From positions 1 through 21,164 of the forward strand of contig CAJMSL010000020.1 in the NCBI GenBank assembly GCA_905216045.1: a DNA stretch of 21,164 nucleotides, read 5' to 3'. The position numbers and the translations under genes are program-made. Of the stretch, positions 16,172-21,164 are shown one piece after another (the first letter of the stretch is position 1; the number at the start of each line of letters is the position of its first letter). The notes beneath the pieces were generated by a model, which ran no database searches, was not told the origin of the DNA, and worked only from the letters and a program-made list of their open reading frames with translations. This DNA is from an uncultured bacterium. GTDB taxonomy: Bacteria > Actinomycetota > Coriobacteriia > Coriobacteriales > Coriobacteriaceae.

Positions 16172-16215
16172 GCAACCAACGGTTGCTTGGAAGGGCGCCT
16201 GCCGCCGCGTATGCT
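16172..16215 (+). promoter_or_regulatory. promoter and dyad of the XRE-TipAS regulator gene
   Basis: TTGGAA (16187-16192) and TATGCT (16210-16215) are 17 bp apart. Immediately upstream, GCAACC (16172-16177) and GGTTGC (16181-16186) form a perfect 6-bp inverted repeat with a 3-bp centre. Its place at the -35 edge suggests an operator, perhaps for autoregulation by the XRE protein. Confidence 0.5.
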
Positions 16216-16245
16216 TAAGCCATCAACCAGCAGAAAGGAGCCGCT

Positions 16246-17073
16246 ATGGCCTTTGCAGAAAAGCTCATTGCTGTCCGTCGCGCCCATCACCTTACCCAAG
16301 AGCAGCTTGCCGCTAAGCTCTTCGTCACACGCCAGGCCATCAGCCGGTGGGAGCGCGGCGAGGTCACACCGGGCATCGACATGATGAAGCTCATCGCCGC
16401 CGTAACCGGAGAACCGCTGTCCCACCTGCTCGAAATGCCTGAGCACTATTGCCAGAGCTGCGGCATGATACTCACGCCCGACGACTGCGGCACCGATGCC
16501 ACGGGCACCACGACCGACCATTACTGCAAGTGGTGCTACGACCACGGCAAGTACACCTACGACACCACCATGGAGGCAATGATCGAGGATTGTGCCCCGC
16601 GCCTGGCACAAAACACCGGTATGTCGCTCGACGAAGCCGTCTCGCTCATGGGCGCCGTCCTGCCGCAACTGGAGCGCTGGCGCACCGTGCAGGAAAACGA
16701 GGAGCGCTACGGCGCCGAAGCCCGGAAGCGCTACGGCGACGAGGCGATCGACGCAGCAAACGAAGCACTGCTGGACATGGACCCCGAGACATGGAACGAC
16801 ATGAAGGAACTTGAACGCGCTATTCTGGGCCAACTCTCGATTGCCATGGGCGATGGCGATGCGAATGGAAGCGAGGCCCACAAACTTGTCGCAATGCACC
16901 GTCGATGGATTGCCCTTAACTGGGGACACGAGCCCCAAGACGAAGCATACCTGGGCCTCGCCCACGGCTATCTTGCCGACCAGCGCTTTGTTGACTACTA
17001 CGACAAGCCCTGCGGCACCGGAGCCACGGCGTTTCTGGTCCAGGCCATCGAGTCGTCGTTGACGCGCGCATAG
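16246..17073 (+). CDS. XRE-family regulator with zinc ribbon and TipAS ligand-binding domain
   Basis: This is a 275-residue regulator of three modules. Residues 3-62 are an XRE helix-turn-helix (LTQEQLAAKLFVTRQAISRWERG). Residues 68-115 are a putative zinc ribbon of the PF12674 kind: CQSC at 69-72 and CKWC at 94-97, then YDHGKYTYDTTMEAMI. Residues about 150-272 match the TipAS antibiotic-recognition fold: ERYG, RYGDEAIDAAN, ETWNDM, HRRWIALNW, YLGLAHGYLADQRFVDYYD, then a G-rich loop and AFLVQAIES. TipAS is usually fused to a MerR head, as in TipAL, where it traps thiopeptides. Here an XRE head replaces it. AAAGGAG lies 5 nt before the ATG. The targets are unknown; the glutaredoxin gene follows after 51 bp. 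Confidence 0.85.
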   Translation: MAFAEKLIAVRRAHHLTQEQLAAKLFVTRQAISRWERGEVTPGIDMMKLIAAVTGEPLSHLLEMPEHYCQSCGMILTPDDCGTDATGTTTDHYCKWCYDHGKYTYDTTMEAMIEDCAPRLAQNTGMSLDEAVSLMGAVLPQLERWRTVQENEERYGAEARKRYGDEAIDAANEALLDMDPETWNDMKELERAILGQLSIAMGDGDANGSEAHKLVAMHRRWIALNWGHEPQDEAYLGLAHGYLADQRFVDYYDKPCGTGATAFLVQAIESSLTRA

Positions 17074-17124
17074 ACCGCGGCTGCTTTGGGTATTTCAATC
17101 GAAACCTCAACCGATTGGAGACCC

Positions 17125-17370
17125 ATGGCTACTAATCATGAGCTTACGCTGTACGTTATGACCGGCTGCCCGTACTGCATAAAGGTCAAGCGTTTCCTTG
17201 CCGATAACGGCGTGACCATTCCCGAGCGCAATATCTCGACCGATTCCGATGCCGAGCAGACGCTTATCGCCGTCGGCGGAAAACGCCAGGTTCCCTGTCT
17301 GTTCATCGACGGCAAGCCACTCTACGAATCGAGCGACATCATCGCGTGGGTACAGAAGAACCTGCTCTAG
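17125..17370 (+). CDS. glutaredoxin-like thiol-disulfide oxidoreductase
   Basis: This 81-residue thioredoxin-fold protein has the active site CPYC (Cys15 and Cys18) in VMTGCPYCIKVKRFL. RQVPCLFIDG follows with the cis-Pro, and then an SSDIIAWVQ helix. It reduces disulfides or mixed glutathione/low-molecular-weight thiol disulfides; in this lineage the actual thiol partner is uncertain. ATG 17125 is chosen because TTGGAG lies four bases before it; an upstream in-frame ATG at 17086 would add an atypical tail. It may be cotranscribed with the XRE-TipAS gene. A 56-bp palindrome starts directly at its stop codon and may serve as its terminator. Confidence 0.9.
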   Translation: MATNHELTLYVMTGCPYCIKVKRFLADNGVTIPERNISTDSDAEQTLIAVGGKRQVPCLFIDGKPLYESSDIIAWVQKNLL

Positions 17371-17433
17371 TGCAACATAGTCGTCGGGGACGTTCTTAAA
17401 TGACTAGTCGTTAAAGTGCGTCCCCAATGGCTA
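17371..17433. repeat. GGGGAC...GTCCCC palindromic repeat, copy 1 (left flank of the module)
   Basis: The 56-bp palindrome (17378-17433) is centred on GACTAGTC with 21 of 28 arm positions pairing. TGCAACATAGTC precedes it directly after the glutaredoxin stop. The stretch 17371-17426 matches 19666-19721 at about 52 of 56 positions in the same orientation. It could act as a terminator for the glutaredoxin gene, as a mobile REP-like element, or as a site of recombination with copy 2. The rest of the 327-bp gene-free stretch holds the LexA box, promoter and leader listed below, and an unremarkable AT-rich part. Confidence 0.85.
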
Positions 17434-17468
17434 GTTATGGGTTAGAAATTCAGTTTCTCAAATTAAAT

Positions 17469-17498
17469 CGAACATGCGTTTGGTTTTCATGCTATACT
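17469..17498 (+). promoter_or_regulatory. LexA (SOS) box with promoter -10 element
   Basis: CGAACATGCGTTTG (17469-17482) fits the Gram-positive LexA consensus CGAAC-N4-GTTYG at every fixed position. TATACT (17493-17498) is a strong -10 box placed so that the LexA box covers the expected -35 region. No other good -35 is seen, which is usual for tightly repressed SOS promoters. Transcription would run towards the 428-residue gene at 17698 through a leader of about 190 nt. Confidence 0.65.
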
Positions 17499-17509
17499 CA
17501 CATCAAGGC

Positions 17510-17574
17510 ATGAGACCGGTCGAGAGCTCCTGCGGAGGTCCCCAATGACACGCTGGAGCGAGCTCGGTAAGTAA
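17510..17574 (+). other. leader with two overlapping micro-ORFs
   Basis: ATG 17510 opens a 12-codon frame (MRPVESSCGGPQ) ending at TGA 17546-17548. It overlaps, through ATGA, ATG 17545, which opens a 9-codon frame (MTRWSELGK) ending at TAA 17574. The second has a good ribosome site, CGGAGG at 17533-17538, which can itself pair in a CTCC-TGC-GGAG hairpin. The first would be nearly leaderless if transcription starts near 17505. Whether either is translated cannot be told. Confidence 0.3.
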
Positions 17575-17697
17575 GATCGGTGGTTACCGCACTCGCCCAT
17601 CTCAGACAGGCTGCGCTCCTGTTCGCCGTCGCCATCAAAGAACGGCACTCACAATCAGACTGTTTCGTTTCCGTGAGTCACACAGGAGTGCGTCGCT

Positions 17698-18984
17698 ATG
17701 GCTAAAAAGATCCCAACCCTTTCACCCGACATTATTTCAAACACCTGCTCAGATATCAGCAGGATTGTCGAGGCCAAACACCTCGGCCAGAAAGGTATCA
17801 ACCATGAGACTTCTTCGGAAGGGGCTCTGCTCATCGGGCGCCGTCTCGAGCAAGAGATTGCCGGATACCCCATCTCCAATCTCAATGGCTTACTCTCGCC
17901 CATCGCTTGCCACCTCAAGCAGCACTTTAGCCCAAGTCTGGGCCCGACTTATCTCAAGCGTTGCATAAAGCTCGCACGAATTGTTCCGGAAGACATGGGG
18001 TTTCGACCGGAGCTTGATCTGGAACACTATCAGTCGCTCGCTCACATCGCCGACAAAGATCTGCGCTTAGATCTGATGAACGTTGCCGCGGATAACCATT
18101 GGAGCGCGTTGCGCATCGATCGTCATGCCCGCTATCGAAGTCCGCAGGACACTTTGGATGCTTGGGAGCGCCGTGTGCTTGAATCAAATCAAGAAGTACA
18201 GCGCTTCGCCCGCGCCTACACAGATGCCTGTGGAATCATTTCACTCGATGAGCTTATTGAGCTCTACAACTCCTGTGCCCCCAATCCAGTCTCGAGATTT
18301 GAGATAAATGAAACTATTTGGCAAATCAGGAACGAATCGGGGCAAATCGACAATCCCTGCGTCATATCCAGAGATGGAAAACTCTATCTCATAGCGCCTG
18401 AGCTCGATGACGCTGTCGATGAAGCCCCTTATTACTACAATGATTATGGATATTCCTATCGAAAATATGAACGGCACAGCGAATACACCGGTGAGATGCG
18501 CGCGCTGCGCGAACGGCGCGTTGGCATCAGAGTGGCAGCCATCTTCGCCGGTCACGAACGTCTTCCAATCAAAAGGCTCAGCTATGACGAAGTCATCTGC
18601 GGGCATATAAAGTGCAGTCGATCTGTCGAACGACTCAAGCAGTACGTCCTGAGAGACCCTGAGCTTAAGGCATCCGATCTCCATGCAAGAGAAGATGAGT
18701 TCGATTTCATCATGACAAAGCTATTGCGTTCCGATGGACTCAACGGAACGCCGACAGCACAGCTAATTACCGAAGACGCAGCTTTCTTATTGATTGTCGT
18801 ACGGCCCGAGTTTTACGAACGCAATAAAACAGCCGAGGTCTCCAAGCTCCTCTCGATAATCTATGAAGACGCTCCCCTCTGGGAGTTCAACGGACGTTCG
18901 CATACCGAGCTAAGAAACGAAGAAGTGGTGGAGCCTCCGGTGTCGACTTTACATCGAGAAGTCCAATCAAAACAGGCCGCTTAA
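17698..18984 (+). CDS. unrecognised 428-residue protein, probable DNA-binding segments
   Basis: I do not recognise this protein as a named family. It has no signal peptide or membrane helix. Residues 105-145 (DLEHYQSLAHIADKDLRLDL then NHWSALRIDRHA) resemble the helical HY...ar...NWS..L pattern found in DUF1016-N/YhcG proteins and in some plasmid and phage replication or partition proteins. Residues about 176-233 (ACGIISLDELIELYN, NETIWQIRNESG, CVISRDGKLYLIA) look like a winged helix. The strip EAPYYYNDYGYSYRKYERH (242-260) is Tyr-rich. The C-terminal third is mixed alpha/beta. ATG 17698 has AGGAG nine bases upstream. The gene is visibly less GC-rich than its neighbours, lies behind a LexA box, and precedes a toxin-antitoxin pair. 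A regulator or DNA-processing role is only an inference. Confidence 0.8.
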   Translation: MAKKIPTLSPDIISNTCSDISRIVEAKHLGQKGINHETSSEGALLIGRRLEQEIAGYPISNLNGLLSPIACHLKQHFSPSLGPTYLKRCIKLARIVPEDMGFRPELDLEHYQSLAHIADKDLRLDLMNVAADNHWSALRIDRHARYRSPQDTLDAWERRVLESNQEVQRFARAYTDACGIISLDELIELYNSCAPNPVSRFEINETIWQIRNESGQIDNPCVISRDGKLYLIAPELDDAVDEAPYYYNDYGYSYRKYERHSEYTGEMRALRERRVGIRVAAIFAGHERLPIKRLSYDEVICGHIKCSRSVERLKQYVLRDPELKASDLHAREDEFDFIMTKLLRSDGLNGTPTAQLITEDAAFLLIVVRPEFYERNKTAEVSKLLSIIYEDAPLWEFNGRSHTELRNEEVVEPPVSTLHREVQSKQAA

Positions 18985-18997
18985 CCCTATTAACTGC

Positions 18998-19030
18998 TTG
19001 CATTTTTGTCTACAAAACTGTATACAAAAA
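18998..19030 (+). promoter_or_regulatory. promoter and operator of the toxin-antitoxin pair
   Basis: TTGCAT (18998-19003) and TATACA (19021-19026) are exactly 17 bp apart. An inverted repeat, TTTTTGTCTAC (19003-19013) and GTATACAAAAA (19020-19030), pairs at 10 of 11 positions. Within it the palindromic octamers TGTCTACA and TGTATACA repeat at 12-bp spacing. This is a typical arrangement for cooperative binding of a ribbon-helix-helix antitoxin, so autoregulation is likely. Confidence 0.75.
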
Positions 19031-19041
19031 GAGAGGCCCTT

Positions 19042-19308
19042 ATGGAGCTCATCGCAATCCACCCCCACGCCCTCAAGCACGGGCTGACGGAGTCGGATAT
19101 TACATGCGCCTGGAACTCCGCTTTCGCATGGTTCAGGCGTGATCTTGAAAATGGAGGTATCGATTACGTTCTCGTTGGACTTGATGGAAGAAGCCGTCTC
19201 ATGGAACTCATCGCTCGATATTGCCCCAATCGAGATGGCTACATCATTTACCACGCCCTTGTCCCTCCTACGCGCAAGGTGCTCAGAGAAATCGGGGTCG
19301 ATCGATAG
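19042..19308 (+). CDS. BrnT-like toxin of a type II toxin-antitoxin pair
   Basis: This small basic protein of 88 residues has HPHALKHGLTESDITCAWNSA at the N-terminus, a strand with YVLVGLDGRSRLMELIARY, and a closing GYIIYHALVPPTRKVLREIG. The order KHGL...DI..AW, then V-G-D--GR, then HA-P-T-K---E-G matches the BrnT/RelE-like ribonuclease toxin pattern common in actinobacteria. BrnT toxins cleave mRNA and stop growth until bound by antitoxin. The start at ATG 19042 is supported by GAGAGG upstream; an upstream TTG would lie inside the operator. The toxin comes first and the antitoxin second, as in brnTA. The family call rests on motifs and context, not on a search. Confidence 0.75.
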   Translation: MELIAIHPHALKHGLTESDITCAWNSAFAWFRRDLENGGIDYVLVGLDGRSRLMELIARYCPNRDGYIIYHALVPPTRKVLREIGVDR

Positions 19309-19316
19309 GAGGCGCT

Positions 19317-19583
19317 ATGGACGCTAAGCAGCTCGAGAAGATGATGGGGTTTGCCCCCGGAGAGTTGGAGAAAGCCGCGGAGGCATACGAAAAAGATGAG
19401 TGGCCGAAGGGCCGCACCATCAAGCTGGGGAGGCCGTCGATCTCTGATGAGCCAAGCGTTGTTTTGTCGGCACGTGTGGGTGAGTCTGTTCTTGATGCGT
19501 TTGACGCAAAAGCAAAGCGCCATGGGCAAACACGCACGGAGCGACTCAGGGAGCTCATCACGCTCGATGCAATGATTGCCTAG
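19317..19583 (+). CDS. ribbon-helix-helix antitoxin
   Basis: This 88-residue protein has an N-terminal helical toxin-binding part rich in Lys and Glu (residues 1-32). A ribbon-helix-helix DNA-binding domain follows at about 46-85: strand SVVLSARV, helix ESVLDAFDAKAKRHG, turn QT, helix RTERLRELI. It should neutralise the upstream toxin and repress the shared promoter through the TGTNTACA octamers. The gap to the toxin stop is only 8 bp, and the Shine-Dalgarno AGGAGG (19307-19312) overlaps that stop, so translation is coupled. Arrangement and size fit BrnA-like or CopG-like antitoxins. Confidence 0.8.
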   Translation: MDAKQLEKMMGFAPGELEKAAEAYEKDEWPKGRTIKLGRPSISDEPSVVLSARVGESVLDAFDAKAKRHGQTRTERLRELITLDAMIA

Positions 19584-19603
19584 TTACCCACCGAACCAAA
19601 ACA

Positions 19604-19658
19604 TGTACGTCAGCATCCAAAGTCGACATTTTTCGACATCTTTGGATGCTGGCGTACA
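19604..19658. terminator. long hairpin after the antitoxin gene
   Basis: A 19-bp stem (19604-19622 with 19640-19658) with one G-U position contains CAGCATCCAAAG. The 17-nt centre holds two TCGA boxes (19623-19626, 19633-19636) that can extend the stem past a 3-nt bulge. It is followed by ATTTTGC on the plus strand. It probably ends the toxin-antitoxin transcript, although the stem is longer than most terminators. Confidence 0.6.
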
Positions 19659-19665
19659 GCATTTT

Positions 19666-19727
19666 GCAACATAGTCATCGGGGACGTTCTTAAATGACTA
19701 GTCGTTAAAGAACGTCCCCGATGACTA
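19666..19727. repeat. GGGGAC...GTCCCC palindromic repeat, copy 2 (right flank of the module)
   Basis: The 56-bp palindrome 19672-19727 has 26 of 28 arm positions pairing around GACTAGTC. With the preceding TGCAAC it repeats copy 1 in direct orientation 2295 bp away. It sits between the antitoxin gene and the convergent dus gene, ending one base before the dus stop codon. It could be a bidirectional terminator as well as a dispersed repeat. Confidence 0.85.
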
Positions 19728-19728
19728 A

Positions 19729-20688
19729 CTAGCCGTGGAAGCGGGCTATGGGTGCAAGCGGCTGCTCGCGAAAGACGCGCTCGACGGCGGCGCGGTATTC
19801 GTCGACCTTTTTGGTCTTACGCACGAGCTTGTGAACGGTAGCGGGGTCGTCGAAAGCGCACTTGGCGTAGAACCACCACTCCTTCATGCGAAAGACCGCA
19901 TTGCCGCCAATCTCTTCTGCATATGCCGCAAACAGCGTGTCATGGAAACGCTGCAGCTCGGCTGCCGTGGCAGCAGGGCCGCCCTTAACCATGCGAGCCA
20001 GAGCGGGGTTCGCGAGCAGGCCACGCCCCAGCATCACATGGCGCGTGCCGGGATAGGCCTCCACCAGCGCGTCCATATCCTCAAGATCGAAAATGTCGCC
20101 GTTATAGGCCACGGGGAACGGCGCACGCTCCAGCGTCTCGCCGTAAAACTCCTTGCGCGGCGAGCCCGTATAGCGGTCCTTCTGTACGCGCGGATGCACG
20201 ATCAGCTCTGCCAGCGACATGCGGCAATACAGATCGAGCACGCGCTCGTATTCGTCGTCACTCTCCAGCCCCAGCCTGGTCTTTACCGATACCGGCAACG
20301 GCGACCGCTCGCACACATCGCTCAAGAACACCTCGAGCTCGTCGAGATTGCGCAGAAAGCCCGATCCTTTGCCCTTGGCAACAACCGTCCCCGAGGGGCA
20401 ACCCAGGTTGAGATTGACCTCGCGATAGCCCATGTCGGCGAGCACTTGCGCCGCCCACACAAACTCGTCCGCGTTCTTTGACATCAGCTGAGGCACTACG
20501 TTGAGCCCCTGGTTGTTGGCAGGATCGATCTCCTTAAACGCCTTGCCGCCAAAGCGGTTTCCCACCCGCGGCGGTGGCAAGAACGGCGTGTAATAGCAAT
20601 CGAGCGCGCCGAAGCACTCCGCATGCACGCGACGGAACACATGCCCGGTAATCCCCTCCATAGGGGCCAACGATAGAATCATCAACAT
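19729..20688 (-). CDS. dus: tRNA-dihydrouridine synthase
   Basis: This 319-residue FMN-dependent TIM-barrel enzyme reduces uridines in the tRNA D-loop. It opens with LSLAPMEGITGHVFRR. It then has YREVNLNLGCPSGTVVAKGKGSG with catalytic Cys97, PVSVKTRLGL, LIVHPRVQKDRYTG, YNGDIF and MLGRGLLANP, followed by the helical C-terminal tRNA-binding domain. Length and motifs are complete. The subgroup (DusA, B or C like) is not certain from sequence alone; it looks closer to DusC or short DusB forms. The ATG at 20688 and the next at 20682 are both possible. It follows the LysR gene by 39 bp, and that gap holds a small GGGACTGCCCCC hairpin. Confidence 0.92.
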   Translation of the reverse strand: MLMILSLAPMEGITGHVFRRVHAECFGALDCYYTPFLPPPRVGNRFGGKAFKEIDPANNQGLNVVPQLMSKNADEFVWAAQVLADMGYREVNLNLGCPSGTVVAKGKGSGFLRNLDELEVFLSDVCERSPLPVSVKTRLGLESDDEYERVLDLYCRMSLAELIVHPRVQKDRYTGSPRKEFYGETLERAPFPVAYNGDIFDLEDMDALVEAYPGTRHVMLGRGLLANPALARMVKGGPAATAAELQRFHDTLFAAYAEEIGGNAVFRMKEWWFYAKCAFDDPATVHKLVRKTKKVDEYRAAVERVFREQPLAPIARFHG

Positions 20689-20706
20689 CTACTCTCAGAT
20701 CAATGC

Positions 20707-20727
20707 GGCAAAGGGACTGCCCCCTTG
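20707..20727. repeat. REP-like half element
   Basis: CAAAGGG (20709-20715) and CCCCTTG (20721-20727) pair at 6 of 7 positions. The core AAGGGACTGCCCCC differs in one base from part of the right arm of the element at 7300-7349. It fills most of the short gap between the LysR and dus genes. Confidence 0.4.
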
Positions 20728-21164
20728 TCACATCCTATTCAAACGGTTCAGAAACTCTTCGCAGGCGCGGGAACGCAGGCGATATTTTTTCCATACCAGA
20801 TACGACGCATTGGTAAGCGGCGGCTCAAATGGGACAAAACGCAGATCGCTGCCTTCATCTATCTGCAGCAAGCTTCCAATGCTAACCGCACACGCAGCGC
20901 CCGAACGCACCAGATGTGACGCGTTACCGATCAGGTCGAAATGCCCCACGACGCTGAGTTCATCGACACTAAGGACGCCACTCGACCACGCTTCTAGATC
21001 CAGCGCTCGATTCGAGGTGCGCGAACTCACCAGCAGCGGCATATTCGCCACGTCCGCAGGCGTCAACACATCCCGGTCACCCCATGGACCGCTCGCGGCA
21101 ACAACAGCACCGACTCGATCCGCCTCGGGCATACGAATCCATTCGTATTTCTCGACGTTAACGG
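20728..21164 (-). CDS. LysR-family regulator, 3' part
   Basis: Only the last 145 residues are visible; the gene runs off the right edge, so its DNA-binding domain is outside the window. The readable part starts VNVEKYEWIRMPEADRVGAVV and continues GDRDVLTPADVANMPLLVSSR, then a HFDLIGNASHLVRSGAACAVS helix-strand, and ends SYLVWKKYRLRSRACEEFLNRL. This is the second half of a LysR substrate-binding domain (PF03466-like). Ligand and targets are unknown. The dus gene lies 39 bp downstream on the same strand and may be cotranscribed. Confidence 0.8.
   Translation of the reverse strand, partial: VNVEKYEWIRMPEADRVGAVVAASGPWGDRDVLTPADVANMPLLVSSRTSNRALDLEAWSSGVLSVDELSVVGHFDLIGNASHLVRSGAACAVSIGSLLQIDEGSDLRFVPFEPPLTNASYLVWKKYRLRSRACEEFLNRLNRM

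Noticed and set aside
16114..16965. N-terminal extension of TrmO on the reverse strand
   Set aside because: The open frame covers the XRE-TipAS gene on the other strand and has no TrmO-like sequence before MTGMEPIARI.
17371..19727. Prophage, integrative element or insertion sequence
   Set aside because: No integrase, transposase, structural gene or tRNA attachment site was seen; only flanking palindromes and a small cargo.

Overview
The window looks like a chromosomal segment of a GC-rich, low-complexity-envelope Gram-positive gut bacterium, most likely an actinobacterium of the class Coriobacteriia (Collinsella or a close relative). This is inferred from the GC-rich codon use, AGGAGG-type ribosome sites, many GTG starts, a Gram-positive-type SOS box, large sensor kinases carrying SBP_bac_3 domains, and GGGGAC...GTCCCC intergenic palindromes. 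No rRNA, tRNA, integrase, transposase or cas gene was seen.

Layout. 1-1027 (-): 5' part of prfC (release factor 3). 1028-1592: a divergent intergenic region holding eight 15-bp sites of alternating orientation, spaced exactly 40 bp centre to centre, followed by a promoter overlapped by a dyad. 1593-3573 (+): a YtrA-type GntR repressor, an ABC ATPase and an ABC-2 permease in one operon. 3847-4722 (+): an EamA transporter with an internal duplication. 4817-7242 (-): a ClC-type channel, a LOG-family phosphoribohydrolase and a two-helix K+ channel. 7441-10767 (+): a hybrid sensor kinase with two periplasmic SBP domains and a small flavin-binding Nim-like protein. These converge, across a 16-bp-stem terminator, on a second sensor system (10837-13895, -): an SBP lipoprotein translationally coupled to a hybrid kinase whose frame is cut by one in-frame TAA. 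Upstream of it on the same strand are a MalY/PatB-type C-S lyase (14040-15254) and trmO (15367-16113). 16246-17370 (+): an XRE-HTH/zinc-ribbon/TipAS regulator and a glutaredoxin.

17371-19727 is the most accessory-looking part. Two nearly identical 56-bp palindromes in direct orientation flank a 2.2-kb module. It contains a near-consensus LexA box with a promoter, a leader with two tiny overlapping ORFs, an unrecognised 428-residue protein, a BrnT-like toxin / ribbon-helix-helix antitoxin pair with its own operator-promoter, and a long hairpin. The window closes with a dus-family tRNA-dihydrouridine synthase and the 3' end of a LysR regulator (both -).

The best candidates for something undescribed are the 40-bp alternating lattice at 1173-1467 and the repeat-flanked, SOS-linked toxin-antitoxin module. 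The interrupted kinase, which also has Ala after the phospho-accepting His, is the clearest sign of gene decay or altered function.
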